From: Fragum whitleyi
Taxonomy: Eukaryota; Mollusca; Bivalvia; Cardiida; Cardiidae
Length of the DNA: 64,000 nt
Assembly: GCA_948146395.1 (NCBI GenBank)
Contig: OX411545.1
Location: forward strand, 20,095,526 to 20,159,525
Direction of reading: 5' to 3'
Under the pieces are notes generated by a model. The model was not told the DNA's origin, did no database searches, and was given only the letters and a program-made list of their open reading frames with translations. This document shows, in pieces, positions 33,414 through 43,575 of the stretch. Position 1 is the first letter of the stretch. Each line of letters starts with the position of its first letter. Position numbers and translations under genes: made by a program.

Positions 33414-35697
33414 TTATGTATGCACAAGTAGACCTTCAGGAAATTTCCACTGTAGATAATTTGATTTGAATCTTTCTATAGTATCTGAATTCCTGACTTG
33501 AAGAGGAAGAGTATTCCAAATTTTTGGTCCTGAATAGTTAAAAGTCTTGCGAAAAATCTCGACCCTTGGTTTTGGCACATGTAAAAGATTATTTTCTGAA
33601 GATCTTAAATAAATGTTATGACAACTGGATGCTCTGTTGCACTTTGCTTGAATATACGTAGGAGCCATATCGTGCTTTGTTGCTTTATACATAAGTATTG
33701 ATTTTTTGTATTCCACTCTATCACTGAACTTCATCCATCCGAGCCTTTTAAATAAAGACTCAGATGGAGTATCAATTGGCTCTTCTAGAATTATTCGAGC
33801 TGCACGCTTTTGGAATTTTAGAATGTCATTTACTAAGTCTTTACTACAGTTTCCCCAAATTATACAACAGTAATCCAAGTGGGGTAATATATATGCATTA
33901 AAGTACAGTTTACGAATATCCAATGATAGAAATTTTCTTATTCTTAACAAGAGATACAGCAATGAGTTGCATTTTTTTAGTGTACATTGGACTTGCATTT
34001 TCCAGTTAAGTGTGTTGTCTACATAGACTCCAAGCAATTTTTCTGAGTCGGTATATTCAATAGTTTTTCCACTCATCTCTATTTGTAAACCTGATCTGTT
34101 TTTGATGTTTGATAGATTATTTTGGGACGATATATACATGGCTTTTGTCTTTTCAATGTTTGGCACCATTGCATTCAAATCACACCATTTTTGGACAGAT
34201 CTTAATTCATTTTGTAGTGTATTATGCACTGCATTAACATTGTTTCCAACCACTGTAATTGAAGTGTCATCAGCAAACATATCAGTTGTTGAAGATTTAA
34301 GATGCAAGGATAAATCATTTATATAAATGATGAAAAGTAAAGGCCCCAGTACAGAGCCTTGAGGCACACCACACAAAATACCTTGAGAATCAGATAGTTT
34401 TCCAGAAATACTTACTTTCTGTAATCTTTCTGTAAGATATGACCTAAACCACTTGAGTGTGTGTATTGATAAGTTATAACATTCAAGTTTTTGAAGAAGT
34501 ATTTCATGATTAACCAAGTCAAATGCTTTGGTAAGGTCAAGAAAAATTGTGCCAACAAGTTTGTGTTCATTAATTGCGGAAATCCAGTCGTCAATGATTG
34601 CTGTGAGAGCAGTTTCGCATGAGTGATTTGTTCGAAATCCTGATTGATTGGAATGCAAAAGATTATTTGATTCAAAGTACTGCTTTAAATTATTTGAGAC
34701 ATGTTTCTCAATTATTTTTGAAAGAATTGGTAGAATTGAGATAGGTCTGTAGTTATTTTTATCCTGCTTAGAGCCTTTTTTATGTATTGGCGTGACTTTT
34801 GCCAATTTAAATTGTTCTGGAAATATACCCTTAGTTATGCTTAGGTTAAAGATCTTGACAAGAGGTTTAGAAATTACATTAGAACTTATTTTAAGGAATC
34901 TAGGACTAAGCCCATCTAAACCAGTGGATTTTGAAACATCAAGAGATTGTAATTGCTCCTTTACATACTTCTCTGTCAAAGGGGGTATTTCAAAGTATTT
35001 TCTATCAGTAAGCAAGTGGTTTGCATGGCCTTGAATAACTTCTTTACAATAATCATTTAAGTCTTGAACAAAAGGTGCATTATTATAAATGCTTGTGAAA
35101 AAAGAATTGAAATGGTCCGCTGCGGTTTTTGAATCTATTATGGGACAGTCATTTTCATCATTTATCAAAGGACTTTGGCTTAATTTTGTTTTTCCAGACA
35201 AATCCTTTAGACTTTTCCACAATTTCTTAGGATTTTTCTTATTCTGGTTAATAGATTCAGTGTAAAATGCTTTTTTGGCTTTTGAGATACGAAGTTTAAC
35301 TTCTTGTCGCCAGTATTTGTACTCATTAATATCATTTCGTTTTTTAGCATCATTGCGTTGGTGTATAGCATTTGAAATATTTTCACAGAACCAATCAGGT
35401 TGGTGGAAATGTTTGACTCTTTTCTGTTTGAGTGGGGCATGTGAATCTAAGATTTCTAAGAACATTTTAGTAAAAGTATCAAGGGCATCATCTGGGTCCT
35501 CAAAGATATCAATGACAGACCAAGGTTGTTTTTCTAGGTCAGAGATAAAGTTATTTTCATTAAAATTCTTTACACTCCTGTATGTAATACATGTATGAGA
35601 AGATCCTTTCTTTTCTTTGATGTTTGATAATCTTGAAAATTGTATAGGGTTATGGTCACTTAATGACAGTAATGGAATGGCCACATTTCTAATTTTT
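33414..35697 (-). CDS. LINE ORF2: end of endonuclease, reverse transcriptase
   Basis: The LINE part starts at KIRNVAIPLLSLSDHNP, the closing SDHxP motif of the AP endonuclease. The polymerase shows the usual blocks in order: NQSGFR, FLDLTKAFDLVNH, GVPQGSVLGP, MFADDTS (the catalytic YADD-type box, here FADD), EKLLGVYVD, then the C-terminal LDYCCIIWG and a final IERFKSNYLQW. It would copy the element RNA into DNA at a nick made by the endonuclease. The frame is open for about 760 codons with no stop. The same frame runs on upstream into the inserted element for about 50 non-LINE codons (start near 35849), which is chimeric and probably meaningless. Confidence 0.92.
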
Positions 35698-37074
35698 AGC
35701 TCCACTGGCTGAAAGCCACTGGGGCTATTGTCATGGCGTTGTGTCCGTCGTGCGTCCGTCCGTCCGTGTGTGTGTGCGTGCGTCCGTCCGGTCGTAAACT
35801 TTTCTTTAAAAATCTTCTCCTCAGAAACTATTGGATGGATTTCAACCAAACTTCTCAGGAATGATCCTTGGGTGACCCTCTTTCAAAGTTGTTCAAGAAA
35901 TTTTGATCCAATGAAAAACATGGATTTAATGGGGGTGGCTAATTTCCAAATATGGTAAAAAGTGAGTTTTCTCATGATTCTAATCAATGGATACCAATTA
36001 AATTTTACATGTATGATCCCTGGGTGACCCTTTATCAGTCTACAAAAAATCATTGTGATCGGATGGAAAATATGCATTTTATGGGCAGAGGTCATTTCTC
36101 TATATGTTATATAGTGGAAACTTTGAAAATCAATTTCTCAGAATGTAATGGATGGATATCAACCAAATTTCACTTGAATGATCCTTGGGTGACCCTTTAT
36201 CAGTCTACAAAAAGTCATTGTGATCTGATGGAAAATATGCATTTTATGGGCGGAGGTCATTTCTCTATATGTTATATAATGGAAACTTTGAAAATCATTT
36301 TCTCAGAATGTAACTGATGGATATCAACCAAATTTCACTGGAATGAACCTTGAGTGACCCTTTATCAGTGTACCAAAAATTATTGTGATTGGATGAAAAA
36401 TATGCATTTTATGGCTGGAGGTCTTTTCTCTATATGTTATATAGTGGAAACTTTGAAAATCATTTTCTCAGAATGTAACTGATGGATATCAATCAAATTT
36501 CTCTGGAATGATCCTTGAGTGACCCTTTATCAGTGTACTAAAAATTATTGTGATTGGATGAAAAATATGCATTTTATGGGCAGAGGTCATTTCTCTATAG
36601 GCTATGTTATATAGTGGAAAATTTGAAAATCATTTTCTCATAATCTGATTTTTGGATATCAACTTAATTTCACTGGATTGATCCTTGAGTGACCCTTTAT
36701 CAGTGTACCAAAAAATTATTTTGATTGGATGAAAAATATACATTTTATGGGTGAAGGTCAATTCTGAGTATGTTAAATAGTGGAAACTATGAAAAACATT
36801 TTCTCAGAATGTAAGTGATGGATATCAATCAAACATTTTTGGTGTGATCTTTGGGTGACCCATTATCATGCAGCCAAAAATTATTTTGAATTGTTGAAAA
36901 ATATGTCTTTTAATAGCAGAGGTCATTTCTGTTTCTGTTATATAGTTGAAACTTTGAAAATCATTTTCAACATCAGTAGAACCCCAAATATCTAAAAATC
37001 TAGTCAAAACATTTATTTGCTTTTACAAGAATTTCAAGCCTGTGGAGCGACTCAAGCCATTCATGGCTTTCTAG
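35698..37074 (+). mobile_element. Tandem-repeat element (165-bp monomers) inserted in the LINE endonuclease
   Basis: It starts after a T-run with AGCTCCACTGGCTGAAAGCC, has TCCGTCCG/TGTGTGCG microsatellite at about 35750-35790, then about six 165-bp monomers (TTTCTCAGAATG at intervals of about 165 from 36137). It ends CAAGCCATTCATGGCTTTCT followed by AGTT. The palindrome AAGCCATTCATGGCTT stands directly before CTAG/TT, the layout of a Helitron 3' end. A sister copy with the same ends is at 50495-51856. It has no long target duplication and no coding. Confidence 0.8.
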
Positions 37075-38023
37075 TTTCTGGTTGATTTGAGTACACATGA
37101 TCTATGATTGTAGATGTATTTGATGTAACCCTTGTAGGTGTATTAACTAGCTGTTTTAGTCCAAAAGTGTCAATGATTTTATTCCATGAAGTATTGCTTG
37201 TAGTATTATTACTGAAACTATAATTAAAATCTCCAAATAATATTATTTCCTTGTCTTCAGAGTACAGTTTTTCAAGGAGAACTTCTAAATTTGAATTCCA
37301 AACTTGTAAAGAAGAGGGAGGTCTATAAATATATCCGATTATAAAAGGCTTTTGATTTGTGCAGTGAACTTCAATCCATATTCCCTCAATGTTTTCATGT
37401 TCTAAATCAGTTCTTTCAGTGCAGTGTAACCAGTCTCTTACATATAAGATAACTCCCCCACCATTTGATGATCTGTCACGACGAAAAATTTGGAATCCTG
37501 GAAGTTCAAATTCACTATTGGCATATTTGTCATTGAGAAATGTTTCTCCTAATCCAATTATGTCTGTTTGTTTGTTTTCTTGCAAAAAAATATTGATTTC
37601 ATCAAATTTTGGATAGAGATGGTTGACATTCAAGTGAAAAAAATTAAGTTCTTGTGCAGAGTTATTAGCTCTATTTCTTTCTTTATTTTTATGTTTTCTT
37701 TGTTTCATTTTTGGTATGACCGTATTTACCTTGCAATTTTGATTATGAGGGTCTGAGATTTGATTTGGTAAGGCAGTTTTGTTAGTATTGGTTTTACAGT
37801 TAAATGATTGATCTTTGTCCATATACTGGTGTGATTCATTAAGAGAATTAGATATATACCCCTTAGCCCCTTGAGAAGAAATATTGTGTTCAAACATGAA
37901 AAAGCTATTTTTGTCACAGTCATTTGAACATTCACATATAACACAATTACATTCTGGACATAAAGAAGAAAGTATTTGAAAATTATTGTGTACATTAATG
38001 GCATCTACTTCTTGGCCTAATTT
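37075..38023 (-). CDS. LINE ORF2: N-terminal linker and AP endonuclease
   Basis: From the codon after a TGA (38026-38024) the frame reads KLGQEVDAINVHNNFQILSS, then a Cys-rich stretch (CPECNCVICECSNDCD) that could bind zinc, a long polar linker, and the endonuclease. The endonuclease shows FHLNVNHLYPKFDEI, GLGETFLND (catalytic Glu), GGGVILYVRD, GYIYRPPSS, ILFGDFNYS and IDHVYSNQPE. The domain is cut just before its last motif by the element at 35698-37074. The protein nicks target DNA for target-primed reverse transcription. An ATG start would be at 37897 if the region upstream is not translated. Confidence 0.88.
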
Positions 38024-38488
38024 TCAATAATAAAGATGGCAGAGCTTTTGTTTGTGGCCATCTTTTTGACAATGAAGACACTTTATTGGTTTTCCATGAA
38101 AACACTTTTCAGTTGTATGGTTCATTTCACCACAATATCTACAATATTGTTGTTCATTATGTCTTAGGATATTTACTTTGCAGTCAATGTTTTGTAAGAG
38201 CGATAGAGTTCCTTCATTGTTTAGGTGAATGCCATCACTTTGGTATAGAGCTTGATTAACCACCACACCCAGATTTTGGTAGGCAGGCTGATGGGCAGGA
38301 GTGTCATAGAAAAATCTGTCTTGGTTAATGAAACTAACATTATGGTATTCACACAGATTTATAAGTCTCAGATTCATTTCTGTAGGGTCCACATCAGCTC
38401 GTGGCATCATGGTTTCTATGATATTTTTCAGTGACATTAAAATATAAAATTTTGTGCTTACATTACACTTATTGTTACAATGTAACAC
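38024..38488 (-). CDS. LINE ORF1 C-terminal part: SGNH-esterase end and two zinc knuckles
   Basis: The frame contains MNLRLINLCEYHNVSFINQD and YQSDGIHLNNEGTLSLLQNI; the DGIHLN block matches the Asp-His catalytic motif of SGNH/GDSL esterases. Two CCHC knuckles follow: CRYCGEMNHTTEKC and CLHCQKDGHKQKLC. ORF1 proteins of CR1/L2-type LINEs with an esterase domain bind RNA and membranes or lipids. The N-terminal half of the esterase, with the catalytic Ser, is missing, so the copy is 5'-truncated near 38490. The frame is the same as that of ORF2, with only one TGA between them. Confidence 0.82.
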   Translation of the reverse strand: MLHCNNKCNVSTKFYILMSLKNIIETMMPRADVDPTEMNLRLINLCEYHNVSFINQDRFFYDTPAHQPAYQNLGVVVNQALYQSDGIHLNNEGTLSLLQNIDCKVNILRHNEQQYCRYCGEMNHTTEKCFHGKPIKCLHCQKDGHKQKLCHLYY

Positions 38489-38674
38489 AAGGCATTAAGG
38501 CGTTCCTGAATAATTATGATGGTTATGTTAGGTTGACTGAAAGGTCAGTGTTGGACATTGGCTTTATTATTCTTTATCTTGTATTTTTCTGCTACAGTTA
38601 AAGATGATGTTTATAATAAAATTGAAAAAAGAAAAAGAAGAATAAATAAATGTATTCTTTAAAATCTCTCTATG

Positions 38675-38924
38675 TTAACCCTTGTCATGCTGACCCCGGA
38701 ATATTCCTGCTTTGGCAGGAGGTATGGACAAACATCAGCCTGCACATATGTGCAGTCTGATCTTAGTCAATACAACCTGATTTTCCTATTTAAGCCAGAA
38801 AAGCTTCAGAAATTATATTTTCAAAATCAAATGCTGACTCACAAGTAGGAAATACGGAGCTTTCAGCACTTTGATTTATATATAATTTTGCCAAGGTTTT
38901 TTTATTCAGCATGACAAGGGTTAA
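38675..38924. mobile_element. TTAA MITE (piggyBac-like), intact ends
   Basis: TTAACCCTTGTCATGCTGAC to CAGCATGACAAGGGTTAA, TTAA on both sides. The internal palindrome is CTGCACATATGTGCAG. Confidence 0.85.
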
Positions 38925-39524
38925 GAAAAAAATCTTTTCACATAAAAAAATGTTTCCCTTAATCAAACAGTTTCTACCTTGGATGATTTTACCTCTTTGC
39001 CTGCAAATCTGAACTGTAATGTGAGGAAGGAAAGAATCTTTGGGAATATGTGACCTGTTATGCAAAAAGGGACCATCTGGGAACTCTGTAAAATGAATAT
39101 TTGAAAAAGTGATTGGTTCAAGTGCAGATCAACTCGAGATCACATTTCAAAAATTCTTTCACATGAAGGTAGATTGATTTTTCTAGATTCAGAAAATTAG
39201 TAAAGTGCCAAAAGTATTGACCCATGTCAGTCTGTGCAATCTGCGTCACATATACATAGATACAGAAAGAAAAATGAGACTTGATAAAAATATGGTCCTT
39301 GGAAATATGAAATTTGTAAATTCAGTAAGATTTAGTGTCTTTAAACTTTCTTGGACAGTTTTATTATTTCATGTCCCTGTAATTTCAGTCATGGTGAAAA
39401 AATAGTGAGAGAAGAACAAATTGCTTGTCCAGAGTGTTGTTATCAACCTATTTCAATTGGGATCAGTCTAAACATTCAAGATATGGAAAGAGATACTAAA
39501 AGTCTACTATTTTTCTATTTTCAG
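38925..39524 (+). other. End of the long intron before exon 2
   Basis: At about 39010-39120 there is a dispersed repeat shared with 53490-53560 (GCAAAAAGGGACCATCTGG). It ends in a pyrimidine-rich acceptor (TTTTTCTATTTTCAG). Confidence 0.4.
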
Positions 39525-39626
39525 GTGACATTCCACCTTCTGGAGGCAGAGAAGAGGAAACTGTATGTGTTACAGAGAGAGCTGAAAGGCTTGGATCAGA
39601 TGTCACTAAATGTCCCCGACATTTTG
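39525..39626 (+). CDS. Exon 2 of the plus-strand coiled-coil-like gene
   Basis: Acceptor TTTTTCTATTTTCAG, then 34 codons in phase 0 and donor TTG/GTAAAT. The peptide is VTFHLLEAEKRKLYVLQREL followed by KGLDQMSLNVPDIL: a charged heptad-like helix that could form a coiled coil. It joins exon 1 in phase 0 and exon 3 in phase 0. The short length and good sites at both ends make this a convincing exon. Product unknown. Confidence 0.8.
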
Positions 39627-39720
39627 GTAAATATTATGTATTATCTTTAACATGCGTGTGCTACAGATAGTGAGAGTATTATGAAATTCAAATTAAATTA
39701 TTTCAACAATACTTGCTCAT

Positions 39721-39790
39721 ATCCTATGTTGTGGATAGTCATTGGCATTGTTTGATCGAGAAAAATCAAATGAGTACCACAACATAGGGT
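39721..39790. repeat. ~70-bp palindrome, ATCCTATGTTGTGG type (copy 4)
   Basis: ATCCTATGTTGTGGATAGTC pairs with GAGTACCACAACATAGGGT. It lies 95 bases after exon 2. Confidence 0.6.
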
Positions 39791-40462
39791 TATAATGAGA
39801 TATTAGACTGGAATACACCCTCATATCTATACCTCCGCATGTGTTGTTTGACACTTAATGCTAGTCTCTACAAAAGTACAGTTAAACTGTGGTAGCTGAT
39901 GTAAATAATTGTTACTCTTTTTTATTTCCTTATAACAGCTAATAGTTTCTAAGAAATTGTTAGTTTTAGAAAAATGTAATTTAAATATAATTAAATTTTG
40001 AAATCAATTTATACGCAATTATACCATTATTTGACTAAATGATGCTTACTTTGAGAAAAAATGATATCAGGGCCTAAGGTTACAAAACTGGTTTTATGGT
40101 CAACTGGAAATTTTCTCAAAATTTTGAATTAAAAAAAATGTATGAATATAAAATAAAGTATTGATAAGTTGTTATTTATAAAAATGTGTTTATATTATCT
40201 TTTATGTTCATACATTTATATAAGTTTTACAACAGAATTATGGCTTAAATCTCAAGTTGCTATTTGAGAAAAGTTTGAGTTGAGAATGAGAAAAGATATG
40301 GGAAATAATCTCGGGGTAAAGAGAGCTATGGTCAGCATTGCTTCACTTTGATGTATGTACATCCTTCCAGTTTTATTCTGACAATAGCTCATACATTTTC
40401 AAGATAGTTTCCCTCAATAAGTAAACGTGTCAGATTTGAAGGAATTATTCCTGTATTGTCAT
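39791..40462 (+). other. Intron 2, nothing recognised
   Basis: AT-rich intron with no matched repeat. Confidence 0.4.
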
Positions 40463-40590
40463 AGCAAAGTGGTATTGTATTGTACATCATTCAAAAGGTT
40501 CTGGATTGGGTTCCCAACAGCAGCACTCGTCCTTTCTGACTATTTGTCTTCCAACAATGAGTAGATAATGGAAGACTTGCAAAACAATCT
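40463..40590 (+). mobile_element. SINE fragment (5' part)
   Basis: A worn tRNA-like head and CAGCAGCACTCGTCCTTTCT, TGACTATTTGTCTTCC. The 3' half is absent. Confidence 0.5.
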
Positions 40591-40818
40591 GATGTGGGTC
40601 CTAAAGGCCCTCTCGGTCATGATTTTTGCAAAATCAATGGATGAACATGTAAATAATTTCATAATGGATGTTCCCTCATGAATTTTAAGTGTCATACTGT
40701 TTAAATTATTAATGGTTGTAGGTCAAAGATCAAGGTCACATTTGAAGGTCAAACATTTGCAGGTTTGACCTTGAATCATACATTAAGAATTATTTAACTC
40801 TTTTTCTAATAATTTCAG

Positions 40819-40856
40819 AAACAGAATCAAGTGAATGTCATTGAAAGAAGCATTGA
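40819..40856 (+). CDS. Exon 3 of the plus-strand coiled-coil-like gene
   Basis: Acceptor TTTTTCTAATAATTTCAG, 38 coding bases (KQNQVNVIERSI plus two bases of the next codon) and a near-consensus donor GA/GTAAGT. The two left-over bases join the single first base of exon 4 to make a Glu codon. It is a micro-exon-sized piece, supported by phase at both sides. Confidence 0.72.
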
Positions 40857-40895
40857 GTAAGTTGCTAGATGTTGAGTCTTATATTCTAATTGAGC

Positions 40896-41130
40896 CTGAG
40901 TGTGACATTTCCAACGATTTCATGTGTGCTTATTTGAACAACATTGAGCAGCCTGGGTAACCGATTAGTGCATGAAAACAATCTGCAATGAATTTGCAGA
41001 GATTACAGGTTCATAAATATCTTTTAAGCATATAGTTTAGACTCTGATCAGACTGTGAATATACACAGTCAGATCAGAGTCTTAATGTTGTGCACCTTTG
41101 AAATTGTTTGAAATGTCAAGCACAGACTCA
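40896..41130. mobile_element. MITE with TIR TGAGCCTGTGC (copy 2)
   Basis: TGAGCCTGAGTGTGACATTT at the left pairs with GAAATGTCAAGCACAGACTCA at the right. The core palindrome is GACTCTGATCAGACTGTG...CACAGTCAGATCAGAGTC. It lies 40 bases after exon 3. Its right end overlaps the start of the duplicated block at 41100. Confidence 0.65.
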
Positions 41131-41177
41131 ATTTTCATTAGACAGGAAGAGATTATACCATCTTTAATTAGTTTTTT

Positions 41178-41374
41178 ATTATGCCCCCGATAGGGAGGCA
41201 TAATAAATTTGACTTGTCCGTCCGTCCGTCTGTCCGTCTGTCCGTCTGTCCGTCCGTCTGTCCGTCTGTCCGTCCGTCCGTCATTCCGTCCAAAAACTTT
41301 AACATTGGCCATAACTTCCTTATTACTATCAAAGCGGTGTCGGGGGCATTGTCATCTTACAGTGACAGCTCTTG
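41178..41374 (+). mobile_element. Small CCGT element absent from the sister duplicate
   Basis: After six T's it starts ATTATGCCCCCGATAGGGAG, and TTATGCC/GGCATAA fold back. (TCCG/TCTG)n spans 41215-41290. The end is TCGGGGGCATTGTCATC...GTGACAGCTCTTG followed by TTT. ATGCCCCCGA and TCGGGGGCAT are subterminal inverted repeats. The empty site in the sister copy is AGTTTTTTTATCAC (42391-42404): insertion into a T-run, at most a 2-3 base duplication. This fits Helentron-type T/T insertion. Confidence 0.75.
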
Positions 41375-41412
41375 TTTATCACTTAATTAACAATTTCACA
41401 TTTCCCACAGTA

Positions 41413-41665
41413 GCCGCCGTCATAGTGCAATTCGTAGCATTACGGCCTCCCGATCACCAGGTCAGAGGTTCAGTTTTCGATGGTGGCACTCACCCTTTCG
41501 GACTATTTGTCTGTCACCAATGGGTTTATAATAGTAGACCTATGTGGTAAAGCAGCTTGAGGCTAGTAATACCAGGAATCCATTGTAAGGTGCTCCAGCC
41601 ACAATGATACAACTGAAAGATTGTTGAAAGTGGCATAAAACTCCATTCAAACAAACCATTGAAAA
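41413..41665 (+). mobile_element. SINE (in duplicate 1)
   Basis: tRNA-like head GCCGTCATAGTGCAATTCGT with B box GAGGTTCAGTTTTCG, the family body, and tail CATTCAAACAAACC. Confidence 0.75.
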
Positions 41666-41848
41666 CAATCATTTGATTCAGCAGGATAAGGGTGAATGCA
41701 CTTTTGAGAATGTTCAGGTGGACCAGTGCCTGTGCTTTTTGTGCATTTGAAAGTAGTGTGTGCAAAACATTCTCAGCAATTTCATGTGTGTATGATGTAC
41801 ATACATTGTGGCATCTAGACAACAACTCAACGCAACTATAATCTATAA

Positions 41849-42316
41849 AGTAGGTTAAAAGGAAAGACATCTTAGACTTATAGAGGTACTAAAGATAATT
41901 TTGAGGGTATTCTAGTTAAATGTTTAAGCCTTTTCATACTCAATCTTAACTAGACAATGTATGCTAAGATCAGGCTGCATGTCTTTGCAGACCGATCTTA
42001 GTCCTTACTTTCTGCCAAGGTAGTTTGATTTGTGTACAGTAGGAGCATGTCTTGAACAGCATGAGCACAAAACAAAGATCAAGGTCACAATATTTAACTT
42101 TTTTATACGGTATATAAATGATCTTTATATTCTTAATGATCACCAGAAGTGATGTCATAGGCTTATGTCACAGTGTTTTTCTCATAAAACAGTGTTTAAA
42201 TAGGACAATACTGTTTTCGGAGCTGTTTGGAGGTATTATGGACAATTCTGCTTTTGTACCTAATTTTGATTGTGGCAAAAATGTCTAATGAATATATTGT
42301 TTTTGCTTTGTTGAAA
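41849..42316 (+). repeat. Dispersed low-copy repeat, copy B (without insertions)
   Basis: Counterpart of 25335-28745. It contains the empty sites of the 2.7-kb hAT (GCTAAGAT, 41963-41970) and of the TTAA MITE (GGTATTATGGAC, about 42233). It also holds TCAAGGTCA at 42079. Confidence 0.7.
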
Positions 42317-42320
42317 ATTT

Positions 42321-42870
42321 GAAATTGTTTGAAATGTCAAGCACAGACTCAATTTTCATTAGACAGGAAGAGATTATACCATCTTTAATTAGTTTTTTTA
42401 TCACTTAATTAACAATTTCACATTTACCACAGTAGCCGCCGTCATAGTGCAATTCATAGCATTACGGCCTCCCGATCACCAGGTCAGAGGTTCAGTTTTC
42501 GATGGTGGCACTCACCCTTTCGGACTATTTGTCTGTCACCAATGGGTTTATAATAGTAGACCTATGTGGTAAAGCAGCTTGAGGCTAGTAATACCAGGAA
42601 TCCATTGTAAGGTGCTCCAGCCACAATGATACAACTGAAAGATTGTTGAAAGTGGCATAAAACTCCATTCAAACAAACCATTGAAAACAATCATTTGATT
42701 CAGCAGGATAAGGGTGAATGCACTTTTGAGAATGTTCAGGTGGACCAGTGCCTGTGCTTTTTGTGCATTTGAAAGTAGCGTGTGCAAAACATTCTCAGCA
42801 ATTTCATGTGTGTATGATGTACATACATTGTGGCATCTAGACAACAACTCAACGCAACTATAATCTATAA
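42321..42870. repeat. Recent local duplication, copy 2
   Basis: See copy 1 at 41100-41848. The repeat pair flanks copy B of the dispersed repeat, so the duplication moved or copied about 550 bases to a spot about 470 bases away. Confidence 0.85.
42435..42682 (+). mobile_element. SINE (in duplicate 2)
   Basis: Same SINE as 41413-41665, carried along by the duplication; it differs by one or two bases. Confidence 0.75.
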
Positions 42871-42894
42871 TGTTTTCCGACTTTATCTATCCAT

Positions 42895-43020
42895 AGGGCA
42901 TATAGTAAAGACTCAGGACAGACTGTGTGGCTGCACCGGCTGGCCAGAGGCTTTACTTTGTGTTGGAAATTGTTGCAAATGTCACGCACAAGCTTGAATT
43001 GTTATATTACGCACAGGCTC
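42895..43020. mobile_element. MITE with TIR TGAGCCTGTGC, partial copy
   Basis: Core hairpin AAAGACTCAGGACAGACTGT...CTGGCCAGAGGCTTTACTTT, then GAAATTGTTGCAAATGTCAC and CGCACAGGCTCA. The left terminal repeat is missing. Confidence 0.5.
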
Positions 43021-43575
43021 ATTTACAGAGGGTTCATCTTCATCATTGATAGAAGTTTTATGTTCTTTCGTAAAATGAAAGCAAGCAAAAGGCTCTACAG
43101 TTGTCAACGATCAATACTATTATTTTGAATCCCTGAAAACTAATTTTCTCTAAGTTTGAGAAGCACGCTATTATGTTTACTTATCTGTTGTGATATTGAT
43201 ATTCTGTCCGTTAATTAGCGGTACTACTTTACCAGAAGAAAAGAATTCTTTCAAACACTGTGAAAGGAGCTTATTGTCATAGTAAGGGCTTAAAGGCACT
43301 GTTTTAGAAAGTTAACTATCTCAAATGCAAAATGACGCGCTTTCAGTTTGTCCAAAACTTTTCGCAATTCGTCCCTTGGAGCATTTCAACCCCACTGGAT
43401 CAAGTTTTCCCCATAATGATAAAATACCGTTAGAAACATGTTGTGTAAGCTAAGATCTTTGACTACATTGTCTCTGAAGTCCCAAACCTTTATGCATGTA
43501 TAACAGAAAAAAGTATTTTTGGACAGCTGGAACAGAGTTAAAACAAGTGATGCTCAAGCAAATGTTGAACTAAAA
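43021..43575 (+). other. Intron 3, nothing recognised
   Basis: About 550 bases with no matched repeat or exon. Confidence 0.35.

Larger units (their letters stand above)
32058..38490 (-). mobile_element. CR1-like LINE, 5'-truncated in ORF1, split by a tandem-repeat element
   Basis: In minus-strand order: the end of ORF1 (SGNH-esterase end and zinc knuckles, 38488-38024), endonuclease (38023-37075), an inserted element (37074-35698), endonuclease end plus reverse transcriptase (about 35697-33414), a long 3' UTR and an (ATT)n tail at 32087-32058. An esterase-type ORF1 followed by EN-RT is typical of the CR1/L2 group. The 3' end is inferred from the microsatellite tail, and no target duplication was confirmed. 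The frames other than the splitting insertion and one TGA are intact, so the copy is fairly young. Confidence 0.82.
41100..41848. repeat. Recent local duplication, copy 1
   Basis: Nearly identical to 42321-42870 apart from a ~198-base insertion (41178-41374). I counted about three substitutions across 550 shared bases. The block includes a SINE. Confidence 0.85.

Noticed and set aside
33414..35849. Taking the whole frame starting near 35849 as one protein
   Set aside because: The first ~50 codons come from the inserted tandem-repeat element, not the LINE; the LINE part begins near 35697.
35952..36317. 121-codon frame with repeated DPWVTLYQSTK phrases
   Set aside because: It is the translation of consecutive 165-bp monomers; in-frame stops appear in other monomers, so it is not a repeat protein.
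41209..41550. Long frame across the CCGT element and the SINE
   Set aside because: It crosses the boundary of a recent insertion and a SINE, so it cannot be a conserved gene.
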